A DNA stretch of 64,000 nucleotides, taken from assembly GCA_018827375.1 (NCBI GenBank), contig JAHJYW010000042.1:124001-188000 (forward strand), given 5' to 3'. Origin of the DNA: Alphaproteobacteria bacterium. Its GTDB lineage: Bacteria > Pseudomonadota > Alphaproteobacteria > Caulobacterales > Hyphomonadaceae. The position numbers and the translations under genes were made by a program. The notes under the pieces were generated by a model. That model did no database searches and was not told where the DNA came from. It saw only the letters and a list, made by a program, of their open reading frames with translations. Of the stretch, positions 53,178-63,612 are shown piece by piece; the first letter of the stretch is position 1, and every line of letters begins with the position of its first letter.

Positions 53178-53837
53178 ATGTTTCCACTCGACGAACAGGA
53201 CATGGAGATCGTGGCGCCCGAAGGCTGGGCGCGGCTGGAGCGCGTGCTGTTCGTGGCCATCGACCTGCTCGGCCCCGTCGCCGACGCGACCCTCCCGAAA
53301 GGCGTCGCTGCGAAAATTCTCGCCATCCTCAAACCCGCCGAAGCGCTTGCACGGCGCCTCCTGTATCTCTTGGCCCCAACCATCACTCTGACCCCCAAAT
53401 CTGCGTCCCCGGCGAAAGCCGGGGTCTCATCAAGTTCGGTCCCAGCCGCACCAAAACTCCGCGACCACACCCCGGTCTTCCGCCTCACCGAACCAGCAAC
53501 CCGTGCTCCAAAACCCACCGGCCCGCGCCTGCGCTACCTCGACGGCCCGCCCGCGCCGACCAGGCCCGCAAAACCAATCTGCGCCCCGCAGACCGGCACC
53601 AAACTCAGAGACCGCCTCATCGCGCTCTCCATGGTCCTCGGCGACCCGGACCATCACGCCAAACGCCTCGCGCGCTTTCTCGCCCGCCGCGCAGCCAAAG
53701 CCGCCCCGCGCCCCGTCCCCCTCAATTTCGAAAATGTCCCCGGCCTCAGCCGCAAGCGCCTCGACGCAGACCTGCGCGAAGCCTTGGAATTCACCAACGC
53801 CGCCGCCCAGTACAAGGCCGCCGCGCCGCCGGGCTAG
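53178..53837 (+). CDS. Hypothetical protein carrying an in-frame palindromic repeat
   Basis: I do not recognise this 219-residue, Ala/Pro/Arg-rich protein. The N-terminus (about 1-70) is helical and partly hydrophobic, the middle (about 70-130) is low-complexity Pro/Ala/Thr, and the C-terminus (140-219) is basic and helical with LSMVLGDPDHHAKRLARFLARRAAK. An intergenic-type palindrome (53407-53424) sits in the low-complexity part and encodes SPAKAG. The reading frame is long and continuous with its start 50 bases after DUF3137, but the composition is biased, so I keep confidence moderate. It ends three bases before the convergent RDD gene. Confidence 0.6.
   Translation: MFPLDEQDMEIVAPEGWARLERVLFVAIDLLGPVADATLPKGVAAKILAILKPAEALARRLLYLLAPTITLTPKSASPAKAGVSSSSVPAAPKLRDHTPVFRLTEPATRAPKPTGPRLRYLDGPPAPTRPAKPICAPQTGTKLRDRLIALSMVLGDPDHHAKRLARFLARRAAKAAPRPVPLNFENVPGLSRKRLDADLREALEFTNAAAQYKAAAPPG
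53407..53424. repeat. REP-like palindrome with GAAA tetraloop
   Basis: CCCCGGC-GAAA-GCCGGGG is a perfect 7-bp stem, extended by flanking bases GT/TC. Similar GGC-GAAA-GCC palindromes are common dispersed elements in alphaproteobacterial genomes. Only this copy is evident in the window, and it lies within a coding frame. Confidence 0.6.
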
Positions 53838-53840
53838 GCG

Positions 53841-54791
53841 CTACCGCCCCGTATCAAACTTGTCGGTCTTTCGCTCGCCCAGCAACATGCGCTGTTCGAG
53901 GCGTTTGCGCAGGGCAGCGTAATAGGCCTCCAGGAAGGCAAGGTCTGTCTCGCCAGTCGTCCGCTCCCAGCCTATCTTGTTGCGAATCCGCTCGGCCACC
54001 TGTTGCTTGATCTCGGCCGTCGACTGGCGCAGCACATCTTCCAGGACATGCAGCTCATGGATACCATAGGCATCTGCCTGCGCTGGCGTGAAGGCAAAGC
54101 GCGCGCCCTGTTCCGGTGTCGAGATGACTGACGTGATATCACTCATCAGCTGCGCTTTGGGGGCCTTGATCACCCATGTTCCCGCCAGCAGGTCGCCGAC
54201 CCGCATCTTGTCCCTGTTGAACACCGGGAAGAACAGGAAAATGCCGGACCAGGCCAGCCCGAACAGGGCCATCCAGCCGCTGATCTGGTCATTGCCCATC
54301 CCCATGGCCACGAATTGCAGCGGCAGGCCCAGCTCCACCTCGCGCATGAAGTTGCGCGCCAGCACGGCGTCAGCCGTCAGCCGCCCGCCATCGCGCGTCG
54401 CCACGCGCAGGCCCAGCGCCCGCTTGCCCGGCGTCGCAGCCTTCCGGCCGATCTCGAAGAAGATGTAATAGAAGTTCCGAACGAAGAAGTAGAACACCAT
54501 CCAGAAGGTAAAGGCGAAATTCGCCTGATCCATGCCCATGGCGCCGATGATGAAGCCGAGGCCCAGCAGCGTGCCGATCACGATCGCCCACTGGATTGCC
54601 ACATCGATGGCAAAGGCCCCTGCGCGCTCCGCCACGCTGGCCAGCTTCAGGCGGATCTCCGCCCCCTCTGGCGTCACCAGCGTGCGCGTCATCTTGCCGA
54701 CGCGCATCTGCTCCGCAAGGCGCGCCCGCCGCCGCTGGGCCGCCTCCATGCTGATGCCCGGCCGACCGGGCGTCACCGCCGTGTTGGTCAT
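53841..54791 (-). CDS. RDD-family membrane protein
   Basis: The 316-residue protein carries an RDD domain in residues ~40-215. The helix VAERAGAFAIDVAIQWAIVIGTLLGLGF contains the Arg and Asp of the RDD name, followed by FWMVFYFFVRNFYYIFFEIGRKAATPGKRALGLRVATRDGGRLT, with the conserved TPGKRALGLRV. A cytoplasmic C-terminus of ~110 residues follows, ending in a charged segment. RDD proteins are proposed transporters or membrane scaffolds of mostly unknown role. This is the last gene of the six-gene minus-strand operon; its start overlaps the preceding stop by four bases. Confidence 0.88.
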   Translation of the reverse strand: MTNTAVTPGRPGISMEAAQRRRARLAEQMRVGKMTRTLVTPEGAEIRLKLASVAERAGAFAIDVAIQWAIVIGTLLGLGFIIGAMGMDQANFAFTFWMVFYFFVRNFYYIFFEIGRKAATPGKRALGLRVATRDGGRLTADAVLARNFMREVELGLPLQFVAMGMGNDQISGWMALFGLAWSGIFLFFPVFNRDKMRVGDLLAGTWVIKAPKAQLMSDITSVISTPEQGARFAFTPAQADAYGIHELHVLEDVLRQSTAEIKQQVAERIRNKIGWERTTGETDLAFLEAYYAALRKRLEQRMLLGERKTDKFDTGR

Positions 54792-55792
54792 GTGTCACGC
54801 CCCGCGCGCGGCAGGTAGAAATAGGCGCACCAGAGGAACAGGCTGACGCCCGCAATCGTATAGCGCGCCACATCGGAATTGATCAGCTGCCGCCCGAAGC
54901 CTTCCAGCAGCGCCGCAATCACCAGCATGATCACGCAGCCCATTGCCATGGTCGCCGCCTTTTGCCCCGCGGCCCGCGCCGAGTTAATGCGGGTCATCTT
55001 GCCCGGAAAGGCCACCGCCCCGCCGATCACAAAACCGGCCGCCCCCGCCAGCGTGATCGCGAACAGTTCCGTCACGCCATGGATCATCAGCCAGCCGGTG
55101 AACTCGTAGCCAAGCCCCTTCTGCCAGAACACGGCATAGAGCGACCCGATCGTCACACCATTATACAGCAGCAGCCACGCCGTCGGCAGGCCGAACGCAA
55201 AGCCGAGCGCAAAGGCGAACAGCGAAATCTGTGCATTATTGTTGAACAGGTATCCCGAAAACGCGGCCAGCTCGCTCTGCCCGTGATCGTTCGGATCGGT
55301 ATAGATGGTCGAGCGCAAATACTCGACTGTCGCATCCGGATTGCGGCCATCGAACAGGCTTTCATTGTGGAAGGTCCAGAACCATTCCATGTCCTGCATG
55401 CACAGGAAGAAGGCGAGCCCGATACCACCGAAGAAAAACAGGAAGGCCAGCAGCGTCGGCCCCACCGCGCCGCTCACCGCCTCAGGCCAGCCGCGTCGCA
55501 GGAAGTCCATGATCCGCTCGCCCAATGTCGTCCGCGCGCCGTAGACAAAGAAATAGGCCCGCGTGCACAGGCTCTCCAGATAGGTAATGACGTTCTGGTC
55601 CAGCGAGATCGATTTCGCCACAGACAGCGAACTCACCGCCTGCCGGTAGAGCCGGGGCAGGGCGGTCATCTCGTCATCGCTCAGCGCATTGACGCCGCTG
55701 TTCTCTGCCCGTGTCAGGATCAGGTCCAGCTTGCGCCAGTCGCTCTCGCGCTCCTCGCGGAAACGATAGGATTTCAGCGTGTCGCCCTTCAC
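54788..55792 (-). CDS. SpoIIM-like (stage II sporulation protein M family) membrane protein
   Basis: The 334-residue protein starts with a soluble helical region (about 1-100, with AENSGVNALSDDEMTALPRLYRQAVSSLSVAKS). It continues into several membrane helices, including GPTLLAFLFFFGGIGLAFFL, LFAFALGFAFGLPTAWLLLYNGVTIG and HGVTELFAITLAGAAGFVIG. The NG-x-x-x-G and HG-x-x-E-L motifs are characteristic of SpoIIM/DUF95 proteins. In sporulating bacteria SpoIIM is part of the DMP septal peptidoglycan complex; in non-sporeformers such as this one the role is unknown. GTG 55792 overlaps the DUF58 stop. Confidence 0.85.
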   Translation of the reverse strand: MKGDTLKSYRFREERESDWRKLDLILTRAENSGVNALSDDEMTALPRLYRQAVSSLSVAKSISLDQNVITYLESLCTRAYFFVYGARTTLGERIMDFLRRGWPEAVSGAVGPTLLAFLFFFGGIGLAFFLCMQDMEWFWTFHNESLFDGRNPDATVEYLRSTIYTDPNDHGQSELAAFSGYLFNNNAQISLFAFALGFAFGLPTAWLLLYNGVTIGSLYAVFWQKGLGYEFTGWLMIHGVTELFAITLAGAAGFVIGGAVAFPGKMTRINSARAAGQKAATMAMGCVIMLVIAALLEGFGRQLINSDVARYTIAGVSLFLWCAYFYLPRAGRDT

Positions 55793-57098
55793 AGCATGTC
55801 CCTCTGCTTGATCTGCAGGTAGCGCGAAATCAGCGCGCCGCCAAAGGCCTCCGGTGTCGTCTCGATGATCTGCACACCCATCCGTTGTAGGCGCCGGAAC
55901 ACCACGTCCCGCTCCGCCAGGAGCCCGTCGGCGATCACTGCCCGCGTCACGTCCAGCGTCTCCTCCGGCGGGGCATCCACCATGCCGGAAAGCGCCGCGT
56001 CTTCGAACGTCGCAAACAGCACGAGATGCCGGTCCGTCAGCCGCTTCACATTCTCCAGCATCAGCTCGGCCGAGATCGTGTCGACAAAATCGGAGAAGAT
56101 GATGATCAGGCTGCGACGCTCCAGCCGGCTCGCCAGCGTCGAAAGAGCCAGCGTGTAATTGGTTTCCTGCGTCGAATATTCGAGGCCCGCCGCCATGCCC
56201 TGCGCCTTGGGAAAGCCGCGCGGTCCGCTCAGGAATCCGGTCGTCAGGCCGGGGCGGGAGTCGAAGCCATAGAACATGGTCCGGTCGCCATTGCGCAGCG
56301 AGACATAGGACAGCAGCAGGCCCGCATTGATGGCCCGGTCGATCTTCGGCACCCCGCCCAGCGGCTCGCTCATCAGCCGTCCCGTATCGAAGGCAAACAC
56401 GATATTGTGGTTGCGCTCAGTCCGGAATTCCTTGGCCAGCAGGTTGCGGTGACGCGCCGAATGTTTCCAGTCGATAGCCCGCCGGTCCATGCCGCTGGAA
56501 AACTCGCGCAGGGCATCGAACTCGCTGCCGTCGCCGCGCTCGATCTGCGTCTTGATGCCGAAGGCCGCGTCGCGTGAGAACAGGCGGATCGCCTCGTCCT
56601 TCACCCAGCGAATGTTCGGCGTCACCGGAATGTCCCGGTCCAGCTCCAGGATGTGCCGCTTCTGCACCAAGCCCAGCGGCCCCTGCCACCGGCTCCACAG
56701 GCGCACCAGCTTTGCCATGCCGCGCCGCTTTGGCGTCAGCGTGAATTCATAGGGCCGCTCATTGCCCTCCCAGCCGCGCAGGCCCTTCAAGGCAATGTCT
56801 TCCAGTATCTCATTCGTCTCCAGCTGCACCTGCACCCGGCGCGGCAGCGGCCCCTCATTGAAACGCAGCACCAATGGCAGCGCATCACTGCCGCCCACAT
56901 AGAGCACGGCAGGTATATCCAGCTCCGCCGCATACGCTCGCAGCGAGGCTCCGATCATGGCGTCCAGCAGGATCAGCGCGCCCACACCGACAATCCATCC
57001 CGCCGACACAATCCACAGGGCTGGCGCCATCAATGCGATGGCCAGCATCAGCGGCACGCCGAGCAGCATAAGGAAAATCGCACGGGGCGTTGGCGAAA

Positions 57099-57102
<4 letters not shown>
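55789..57102 (-). CDS. DUF58-domain protein
   Basis: The 437-residue protein opens with two membrane helices ([38 protein letters not shown]). A central region runs into the DUF58 block [25 protein letters not shown], followed by a von Willebrand-like fold with [10 protein letters not shown] (MIDAS-like Asp-x-Gly) and [14 protein letters not shown]58 proteins are almost always paired with MoxR AAA ATPases, as here, and are thought to be their membrane-anchored partners. The GTG start overlaps the MoxR stop by four bases. Confidence 0.9.
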
Positions 57103-58041
<939 letters not shown>

Positions 58042-58055
<14 letters not shown>

Positions 58056-59262
58056 GTGTGCCTCTCCTGAGAATGTCGCGTCGCCAGCGATAGAGTTCGC
58101 GGGCCTTTGTCATCAGTTCCTCGCGGTTCGCGGAGGGGCCTCTGAGGCCCGCCTCCATTTGCGAGAACCGCTTGCCGGATTGTTCCTCGGGGCCGAGCCG
58201 GTCGAACAGGTCTGACAGCTGCGCCTCGGTCATTGTTTTTGGCGCCGCGATCTCGCGCGCCACCCGTCGCCGCATCATGGCGAGGTAGCCCGGTGCCATG
58301 CGTGTCTCGCGCCGCGCCATCGTGAACAGGCCGGCCGAATTGTCCACCAGCGCCTGCTTGCCCAGCGCGATCACACGGCCATCCTGCGTGGTGGGACCAA
58401 ACCGTACGAGCGCGGCCCACCCCAACAGGAAAGCCGCCGCGAGCGCTGCCAGCGTCGCGCCGACAAAGGGAATGTCGAACACCATCTGCAACAGGTTTTC
58501 CGAGCGGACAAAGCCGTGCAGCGTCGCGTCAAATATGATCGGCTCTGACTCGTCATAGCGCACCCAGTCCATCAGCTGCACGGCGAAGCGCGCATTCTCG
58601 CGCTCCGCCAGGCCGAACGTGTTCAGCATGTCAGGGTCGGCCAGGATATAGATGTCCCTGTCAGGCATCTTGCCGAGCAGGATACCGTCGTCAGTTCCGG
58701 CAATCTCGACGAGCGTGTCGGACTTGATCACCTGCATCTTGATGTCGGGCTTGAGCGCCATGTTGCCAAAGGGCGTCTCGGTCCGGCGCGGCACGTCGAT
58801 CCGACCGATTTCGCCGGTCACGTTCAGCTTGCCCAGCAGGTCGTTCACGGCGCTGGCGGGCGCGAACTTTGTGTCCCGCTGGCGCTTGTTGTTGAAGGGG
58901 TCGACGATGCCGTTCCACTTCGGCAGGACAAGCAGCGTCGTAGGCTGCATGTTGATCTTTTCAAGGTCGCCTGCGCCCCACGCCGGCAGCGTCACCACCA
59001 TCACGCCCCAGTCCCGGTCGGAAAGGCGATTTTCCAGCCGCGAGATTTCCACGGGATAGCCTTGATTTTCCAGTAGCTGCACGAGGCCATTATAGCCGAG
59101 CGCGGAGGTCGAGAAGGGATGGTCTCCCGCATGGTCGCGATCCCGCAATTGCGGCGACCAGCCGGCCAGCACCAGGACGGCGCCGAACGAGATAATCGCA
59201 ATCGTCAGCATGATGGCGACGGTGCGCGCCGCGAAGGGAGAGCCGGTATTCGTTTCGCTCAT
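58042..59262 (-). CDS. DUF4350-domain membrane protein
   Basis: The 406-residue protein begins with a membrane helix ([20 protein letters not shown]). The DUF4350 domain follows with [26 protein letters not shown], a segment characteristic of the family, and the strand [12 protein letters not shown]. Another membrane helix lies at about 270-295 ([29 protein letters not shown]), and the C-terminus is a basic, helical cytoplasmic tail. Function is unknown, and the gene is known mainly from MoxR/DUF58 clusters. Its start overlaps the preceding DUF4129-like stop by four bases. Confidence 0.85.
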
Positions 59263-60071
59263 GCCCAGCCCTCACCGAAGGCAAAGTGCTCATAGGATTC
59301 GCGCGCCGTCTTCCAGCCTGCCGCGTCCACTTCGCGTCCGCCAAAGAAACTGTGCTCCACGATCTGGATGATCGGGCCAAGGCCGCGTTTTGCCCGCTCG
59401 GGCAGGTGGCGCAGGCTGCCGATCTCCCGCGCCGTCAGCGAGCGCGGCACGCCGCCCTCCAGGCGCTGCTGGATATCATTGATGGAGCGGAAGAGGAGCA
59501 GGTGCACGGCCTCGGCGAACTTGCCAGCCTTGGCCAGTGCATCGGCCTCTTCCAGCAGCGAAAGTGCTTCCTTTGTATCAGGCCGCAGGTCCGGCAGCAC
59601 ATCGTCGGAATTGTCCACCTTTCCCTTTCCGTCACGACCAAAGCGCACGCGGATCGCCTCGCCGAACAGAAAATAGAGCACGCCCGCCACCACCAGGCCA
59701 ACGGCAATAAAGAAGACAACCTGCAGGATCGGCCCAAGGGTGCTGAGGAATTGAAAGATGGCCTGCAGCCAGCGTGGCGGCGGATTGGGAGGCTCTATGT
59801 CTTCAGGTGGTTCCTCGAATTCCGGTCGCTGAAGCTGCAGGTCGCCTTTCTTGAGATAGGCGGCATGGGCCCTGTCCAGCGCCTCAAGATCGGTCTGCGG
59901 GCCGTAATCGTCGTCCTCATCATAGGTATAGGCGTCGCTGCCATCATCGTGGAGGCCACCTGTCGCGGGGGATCTGGTCACGTCCGGCAGCGTGTTCTGG
60001 GCCCATCCCACGGGCGAGACCAGCGCGCAGGCAAGCACGAGCAAGGCTCCCATCCGGACCGGCAAGTTCAC
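59259..60071 (-). CDS. DUF4129-like exported membrane protein, first gene of the MoxR operon
   Basis: The 270-residue protein starts at GTG 60071 behind AGGAGAG and has a signal peptide (PVRMGALLVLACALVSPVGWA, cleaved before Q). An acidic, Pro-rich periplasmic region (DDEDDDYGPQ..., EFEEPPEDIEPPNPPP) leads into one membrane helix (GPILQVVFFIAVGLVVAGVLYFLFG). The cytoplasmic DUF4129-like domain follows, with ALSLLEEADALAKAGKFAEAVHLLLFRSINDIQQRLEGGVPRSLTAREI. An upstream ATG at 60200 would add a non-signal extension and is rejected. Function unknown. Confidence 0.8.
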   Translation of the reverse strand: MNLPVRMGALLVLACALVSPVGWAQNTLPDVTRSPATGGLHDDGSDAYTYDEDDDYGPQTDLEALDRAHAAYLKKGDLQLQRPEFEEPPEDIEPPNPPPRWLQAIFQFLSTLGPILQVVFFIAVGLVVAGVLYFLFGEAIRVRFGRDGKGKVDNSDDVLPDLRPDTKEALSLLEEADALAKAGKFAEAVHLLLFRSINDIQQRLEGGVPRSLTAREIGSLRHLPERAKRGLGPIIQIVEHSFFGGREVDAAGWKTARESYEHFAFGEGWA

Positions 60072-60214
60072 GTGATGACTCTCCTGATTCAGCCGTCCCG
60101 CAGGCTTGCGTCTTCTCTGGACTATTCCAGAGGTTGCCCGCTGCTTCAACGGCCTATTGTCCAATTGGTCAGGGCACCCGATATAGCCGCTCCACGGCAA
60201 GGATGAGGCAGAAT

Positions 60215-60682
60215 ATGGACAAGGCGGAACACTATCGCGACCTGAAGGCGGAAATCGACAGTGTCGTGGCCGGCGAAACCTCGGTGACAGCGCGCTATGC
60301 TACGGCGGCGTGCATCCTGGCGCAGGCCATGGCACCGCGCTTCTTCTGGACCGGTTTCTACGTCGTTGATCCGCTGAAGGAAGCCGAGCTCGTGGTCGGC
60401 CCCTACCAGGGCACGCTGGGCTGCCTGCGTATCCCGTTTGGCAAGGGCGTCTGCGGCCATGTCGCCGCCACGGGCGAGCCGATCATTGTGGCGGACGTAC
60501 ACGCCTTCCCGGGCCATATTGCCTGCGATTCGGCCTCGAATTCCGAGATCGTCGTGCCGGTATTTGATGCTGAGGGCAAACTGGCGGCGGTTCTGGATGT
60601 GGATTCAACGTCGCTCGACGCTTTCGATGAAGTCGATCAGGCAGGGCTAGTTGCTATCTGCAACAGCCTCCTCATCGCCTGA
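60215..60682 (+). CDS. msrC: Free methionine-(R)-sulfoxide reductase (GAF-type)
   Basis: This cytoplasmic GAF-domain enzyme reduces free Met-R-sulfoxide with thioredoxin. The 155-residue protein has all three catalytic cysteines, Cys70 in TLGC, Cys80 in GKGVCG and Cys104 in HIACD; their spacing (10 and 24) is identical to that of the E. coli enzyme (C84, C94, C118). FFWTGFYVVDP and NSEIVVPVFD are further family blocks. ATG 60215 is used, with ATG 60203 as an alternative. The last 36 bases overlap the 3' end of the convergent carboxylesterase. Confidence 0.92.
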   Translation: MDKAEHYRDLKAEIDSVVAGETSVTARYATAACILAQAMAPRFFWTGFYVVDPLKEAELVVGPYQGTLGCLRIPFGKGVCGHVAATGEPIIVADVHAFPGHIACDSASNSEIVVPVFDAEGKLAAVLDVDSTSLDAFDEVDQAGLVAICNSLLIA

Positions 60683-62431
60683 GGCGGCTGGCAGCGGGTC
60701 CACATTCAGTGCCATGTCGCGCGGGGCGAGCACTTCGGTCACCATGTCGATCCGCTCGTTGAGCTTCTCTTCAAGAATGTCGAGCTTGCGCGCGCGCAGC
60801 TCGCGGTGCGGCTCGAGCGGATAGTGCAGCTCCATCCATGTATCCGTTTCGGATGCATAGCGCGGCCAGACCGGCACGCCTTCGCCGTTCGGATTGCCCG
60901 TCTTCGCGAAATTGGTCCAATAGGTCATCATCGTTTCGGCCAGCTTCTCGTCGCCATGCGTCACCGGCAGCAGCGGGAACGGCTTGCCGAACACGAACGG
61001 GATTTCCGCCGCATGATAGGCGCCCAGTGTCTGATGCTTTGACGGCGGCACGCGCGAGAAAATGTACATCCATGTCGGCTGGCCCGTATCGGCATTCTTC
61101 TTGCCGAGGAAACGCATGTGGACGCCGAACACATCATCGCCCAGCATGTCCGTCGCGCCCTTGTCCCACGTCTCGAGGCTTTCCATCCCGTAGAGCGATT
61201 GCAGGGCTTTTGCCGGATTGGCGCCGAACACGTCGGCCAGCGCCTCTTCGCGCTCTTCCAGCGTGCCGATCATCGGTTCCGACATCCGGGTTGGCGACCT
61301 GATATCCTCGTAGAACAGCGTGCCTTCATCGGCATTGTAACCCGCCAGCATCGGCAGGTGGGGGACCTGGCCGTCACGGATGGCCTTGCCGATCATTTCG
61401 GGCAGGATCTTGCCGTCAACGACAGGCAGGAAATAGTTGTCGAGGTCGCTGCGCACCTGGGCCCGCGAGATGATTGCAGCCGCCGGGATGGCGCGCAGGT
61501 CGGCAGCGGTCGCCGCGGGCGGCGCAAGGGTCGACAGGAATTCCGTGCCGACATCTTCGGCGCTGCGTACGCTGGCCAGAGGGGATTTCGACAGGTGGAT
61601 TGCGTTGCCGCTGCTCGAACCACTTTCGAGGATCACCTTGTCGAACAGGCCGGCTGACAGGGGAGAGGCCATCATTTCGCTGATCGATTGGGCGCCGGCA
61701 CTCTCACCGAAGACGGTGATGTTTTCCGGGTCGCCACCAAAGCTGGCTATGTTCCGGCGCACCCAGCCGAGCGCGGCCATCTGGTCCATCAGGCCATAAT
61801 TGCCGGATGTGCCGTCGACTTCCGTCAGCGCCGGGTGAGCAAGATAGCCGAGGGCGCCGAGACGGTAATTGATCGTGACAAGCACGACGCCTTTTTCCAC
61901 GAGGCCGTTCGCTTGGTAGAAAGTGGAGGATCCCGAACCTGCCTTGTGCGCGCCGCCATGAATCCAGACCATGACGGGCACCGGTGCCGCGCCGTCCATG
62001 TTGCCGGTGCGGACGTTCAGGAAGAGGCAGCTTTCGGATTCCTGCGGGGCGGGTTGCGCCGCGAGATATTTCGAGGCCACGAACCGTTTCCACCAGGGCA
62101 GGCCGTTGCCTTTCAGGATGTCGTCGACAAAGCCCGCGATGCTGTCGCGGCCCTGGAGGCATTCGGCGCCAAAGGCGCGGGCATCACGGGGGATTGCCCC
62201 CCATTGCGGCGGTATATCCGGCGCGGCCCAGCGCAGTGCCGTGGCATAGGGCAGGCCGTTGTAAACCTGGATATTCGGGTTGTCGTGGTCGATGCCACCA
62301 ATGATCACGCCCTGCTGGATACGCAGCGGTTCGGTCCGCTCCAACGGCGCGGCCGGCTGGTTCAATCTGAACCAACCCCAGGCCACTCCGGCGACCAGAA
62401 CAAAAAAGAGGACTATACTAAGACGTTTCAT
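60647..62431 (-). CDS. Carboxylesterase type B
   Basis: The 594-residue protein begins with an uncleaved or signal-like helix (MKRLSIVLFFVLVAGVAWGWF). The type B esterase body follows: SESCLFLNVRTG, VMVWIHGGAHKAGSG with the oxyanion-hole HGG, VTINYRLGALGYL, and Ser244 in VFGESAGAQS as nucleophile. ILESGSSSGN follows, and the C-terminal part contains the expected acid and the His region YHAAEIPFVFG. It is probably a periplasmic or membrane-anchored esterase for carboxylic esters. The ATG at 62431 is preferred to a start nine codons upstream. Its 3' end overlaps msrC. Confidence 0.92.
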   Translation of the reverse strand: MKRLSIVLFFVLVAGVAWGWFRLNQPAAPLERTEPLRIQQGVIIGGIDHDNPNIQVYNGLPYATALRWAAPDIPPQWGAIPRDARAFGAECLQGRDSIAGFVDDILKGNGLPWWKRFVASKYLAAQPAPQESESCLFLNVRTGNMDGAAPVPVMVWIHGGAHKAGSGSSTFYQANGLVEKGVVLVTINYRLGALGYLAHPALTEVDGTSGNYGLMDQMAALGWVRRNIASFGGDPENITVFGESAGAQSISEMMASPLSAGLFDKVILESGSSSGNAIHLSKSPLASVRSAEDVGTEFLSTLAPPAATAADLRAIPAAAIISRAQVRSDLDNYFLPVVDGKILPEMIGKAIRDGQVPHLPMLAGYNADEGTLFYEDIRSPTRMSEPMIGTLEEREEALADVFGANPAKALQSLYGMESLETWDKGATDMLGDDVFGVHMRFLGKKNADTGQPTWMYIFSRVPPSKHQTLGAYHAAEIPFVFGKPFPLLPVTHGDEKLAETMMTYWTNFAKTGNPNGEGVPVWPRYASETDTWMELHYPLEPHRELRARKLDILEEKLNERIDMVTEVLAPRDMALNVDPLPAASGDEEAVADSN

Positions 62432-62502
62432 TGCGTGGTTCCCACCTGCAATCAGCAAGAACTATACCACAATCAGCGGCATGTCACGGCAACCGGTCCG
62501 TC

Positions 62503-63612
62503 TCAAGACAGTGTGTCGAGGGCCTGTGTCACGGCGGACACAAGATCAGCGGTCGGTTCAATACCGGCGGCAAAGCGGATGAAACCTTCTGGCACCTCAT
62601 CGCCCCATCTCGCCCGGCGTTCTGCACTCGAATGGACGCCGCCGAAACTGGTGGCGGGCGACAGGAGGTGGCAGTCCGCGATAAAGCGTTCGGCATTCGC
62701 CTTGCTGGCGAGTTCGAAGCTAACAATCGGCCCGAAACCGTTCATTTGCTTCAATGCCACCTGATGAAACGGGTCATTCCCCAATCCGGGATAGTGGACT
62801 GCCTGCACCGCCTCATGGCCCTGAACGGCCTCCGCCACAGCCAGCGCATTGGCATTCATGCGGGCGAGGCGCACCTCCACCGTCGCCAGACCGCGATGCA
62901 GCAGGAAGGCATCAAAGGGACCGACAATTGCGCCGGCCAGCCGTCGCCATGTCTTCACGCCCTCGAACAGTTTCGCGTCACGTGTCGCCACATGGCCGCA
63001 CAAAACGTCTGAATGGCCTGCCATGGCTTTCGTATCCGACATCACACTGAAATCGGCGCCAAGGTCGAGCGGTTGCTGGATTAGCGGCGATGCGGTCGTG
63101 TTGTCGACCATGACCAGCGCGCCTACGGTTTTCGCGCGTTGGGCGACCTTGGCGATATCGCACACCGCGAGGCCCGGGTTGGACGGGGTCTCGATCAGCA
63201 CCAGTTTGCAGTCCTTGAAATCCGCTTCGGCCATTTCCGCCGTCGGGCAGGTGCGCATGGTCACGCCCATCGGTTCGAACTGGGCGCTGAGCAGGTTGCG
63301 GACATTGTAGTAGCCATCGGACGGCACAAGGACCGTGTCGCCGGGCCGCAGCACGGAATAGAAGACCGAGGCAATTGCCGCCATGCCCGACGGGAAGCAG
63401 ACCACGTCGGCGCCTTCCAGGATCCCGATTTCGGCTTCCACGGCCTCGACCGTCGGGTTGCCATGACGGCCATAGAAATGGCTGCCGTCCGGGTCGCCGG
63501 GCAGGTGGAAGGTGGAAGAGGCATGGATCGGCAGCGCCACGGCCTCACCTTTGGAGAGGCGTTCCGAGCGATAGTGCAGCAGGCGGCTGATCGGCGATGT
63601 GGTGTCAGTCAA
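62503..63612 (-). CDS. Cystathionine beta-lyase / gamma-synthase family PLP enzyme
   Basis: The 369-residue protein is a Cys/Met-metabolism PLP enzyme. It has YGRHGNPTVEAVEAEIGILEGADVVCFPSGMAAI (PLP phosphate site), ETPSNPGL and MVDNTTASPLIQQPLDLGADFSVMSDTKAMAGHSD, with the Schiff-base Lys195. SFGGVHSSAERRARW is the substrate-specificity loop. Beta-lyase, gamma-synthase and gamma-lyase cannot be separated from sequence; metC-type cystathionine beta-lyase is the best guess. The start TTG 63612 has AAGGAG nine bases upstream (63622-63627), while an in-frame TTG at 63633 has none. It overlaps the upstream GST-like gene by eight bases. Confidence 0.88.
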   Translation of the reverse strand: MTDTTSPISRLLHYRSERLSKGEAVALPIHASSTFHLPGDPDGSHFYGRHGNPTVEAVEAEIGILEGADVVCFPSGMAAIASVFYSVLRPGDTVLVPSDGYYNVRNLLSAQFEPMGVTMRTCPTAEMAEADFKDCKLVLIETPSNPGLAVCDIAKVAQRAKTVGALVMVDNTTASPLIQQPLDLGADFSVMSDTKAMAGHSDVLCGHVATRDAKLFEGVKTWRRLAGAIVGPFDAFLLHRGLATVEVRLARMNANALAVAEAVQGHEAVQAVHYPGLGNDPFHQVALKQMNGFGPIVSFELASKANAERFIADCHLLSPATSFGGVHSSAERRARWGDEVPEGFIRFAAGIEPTADLVSAVTQALDTLS

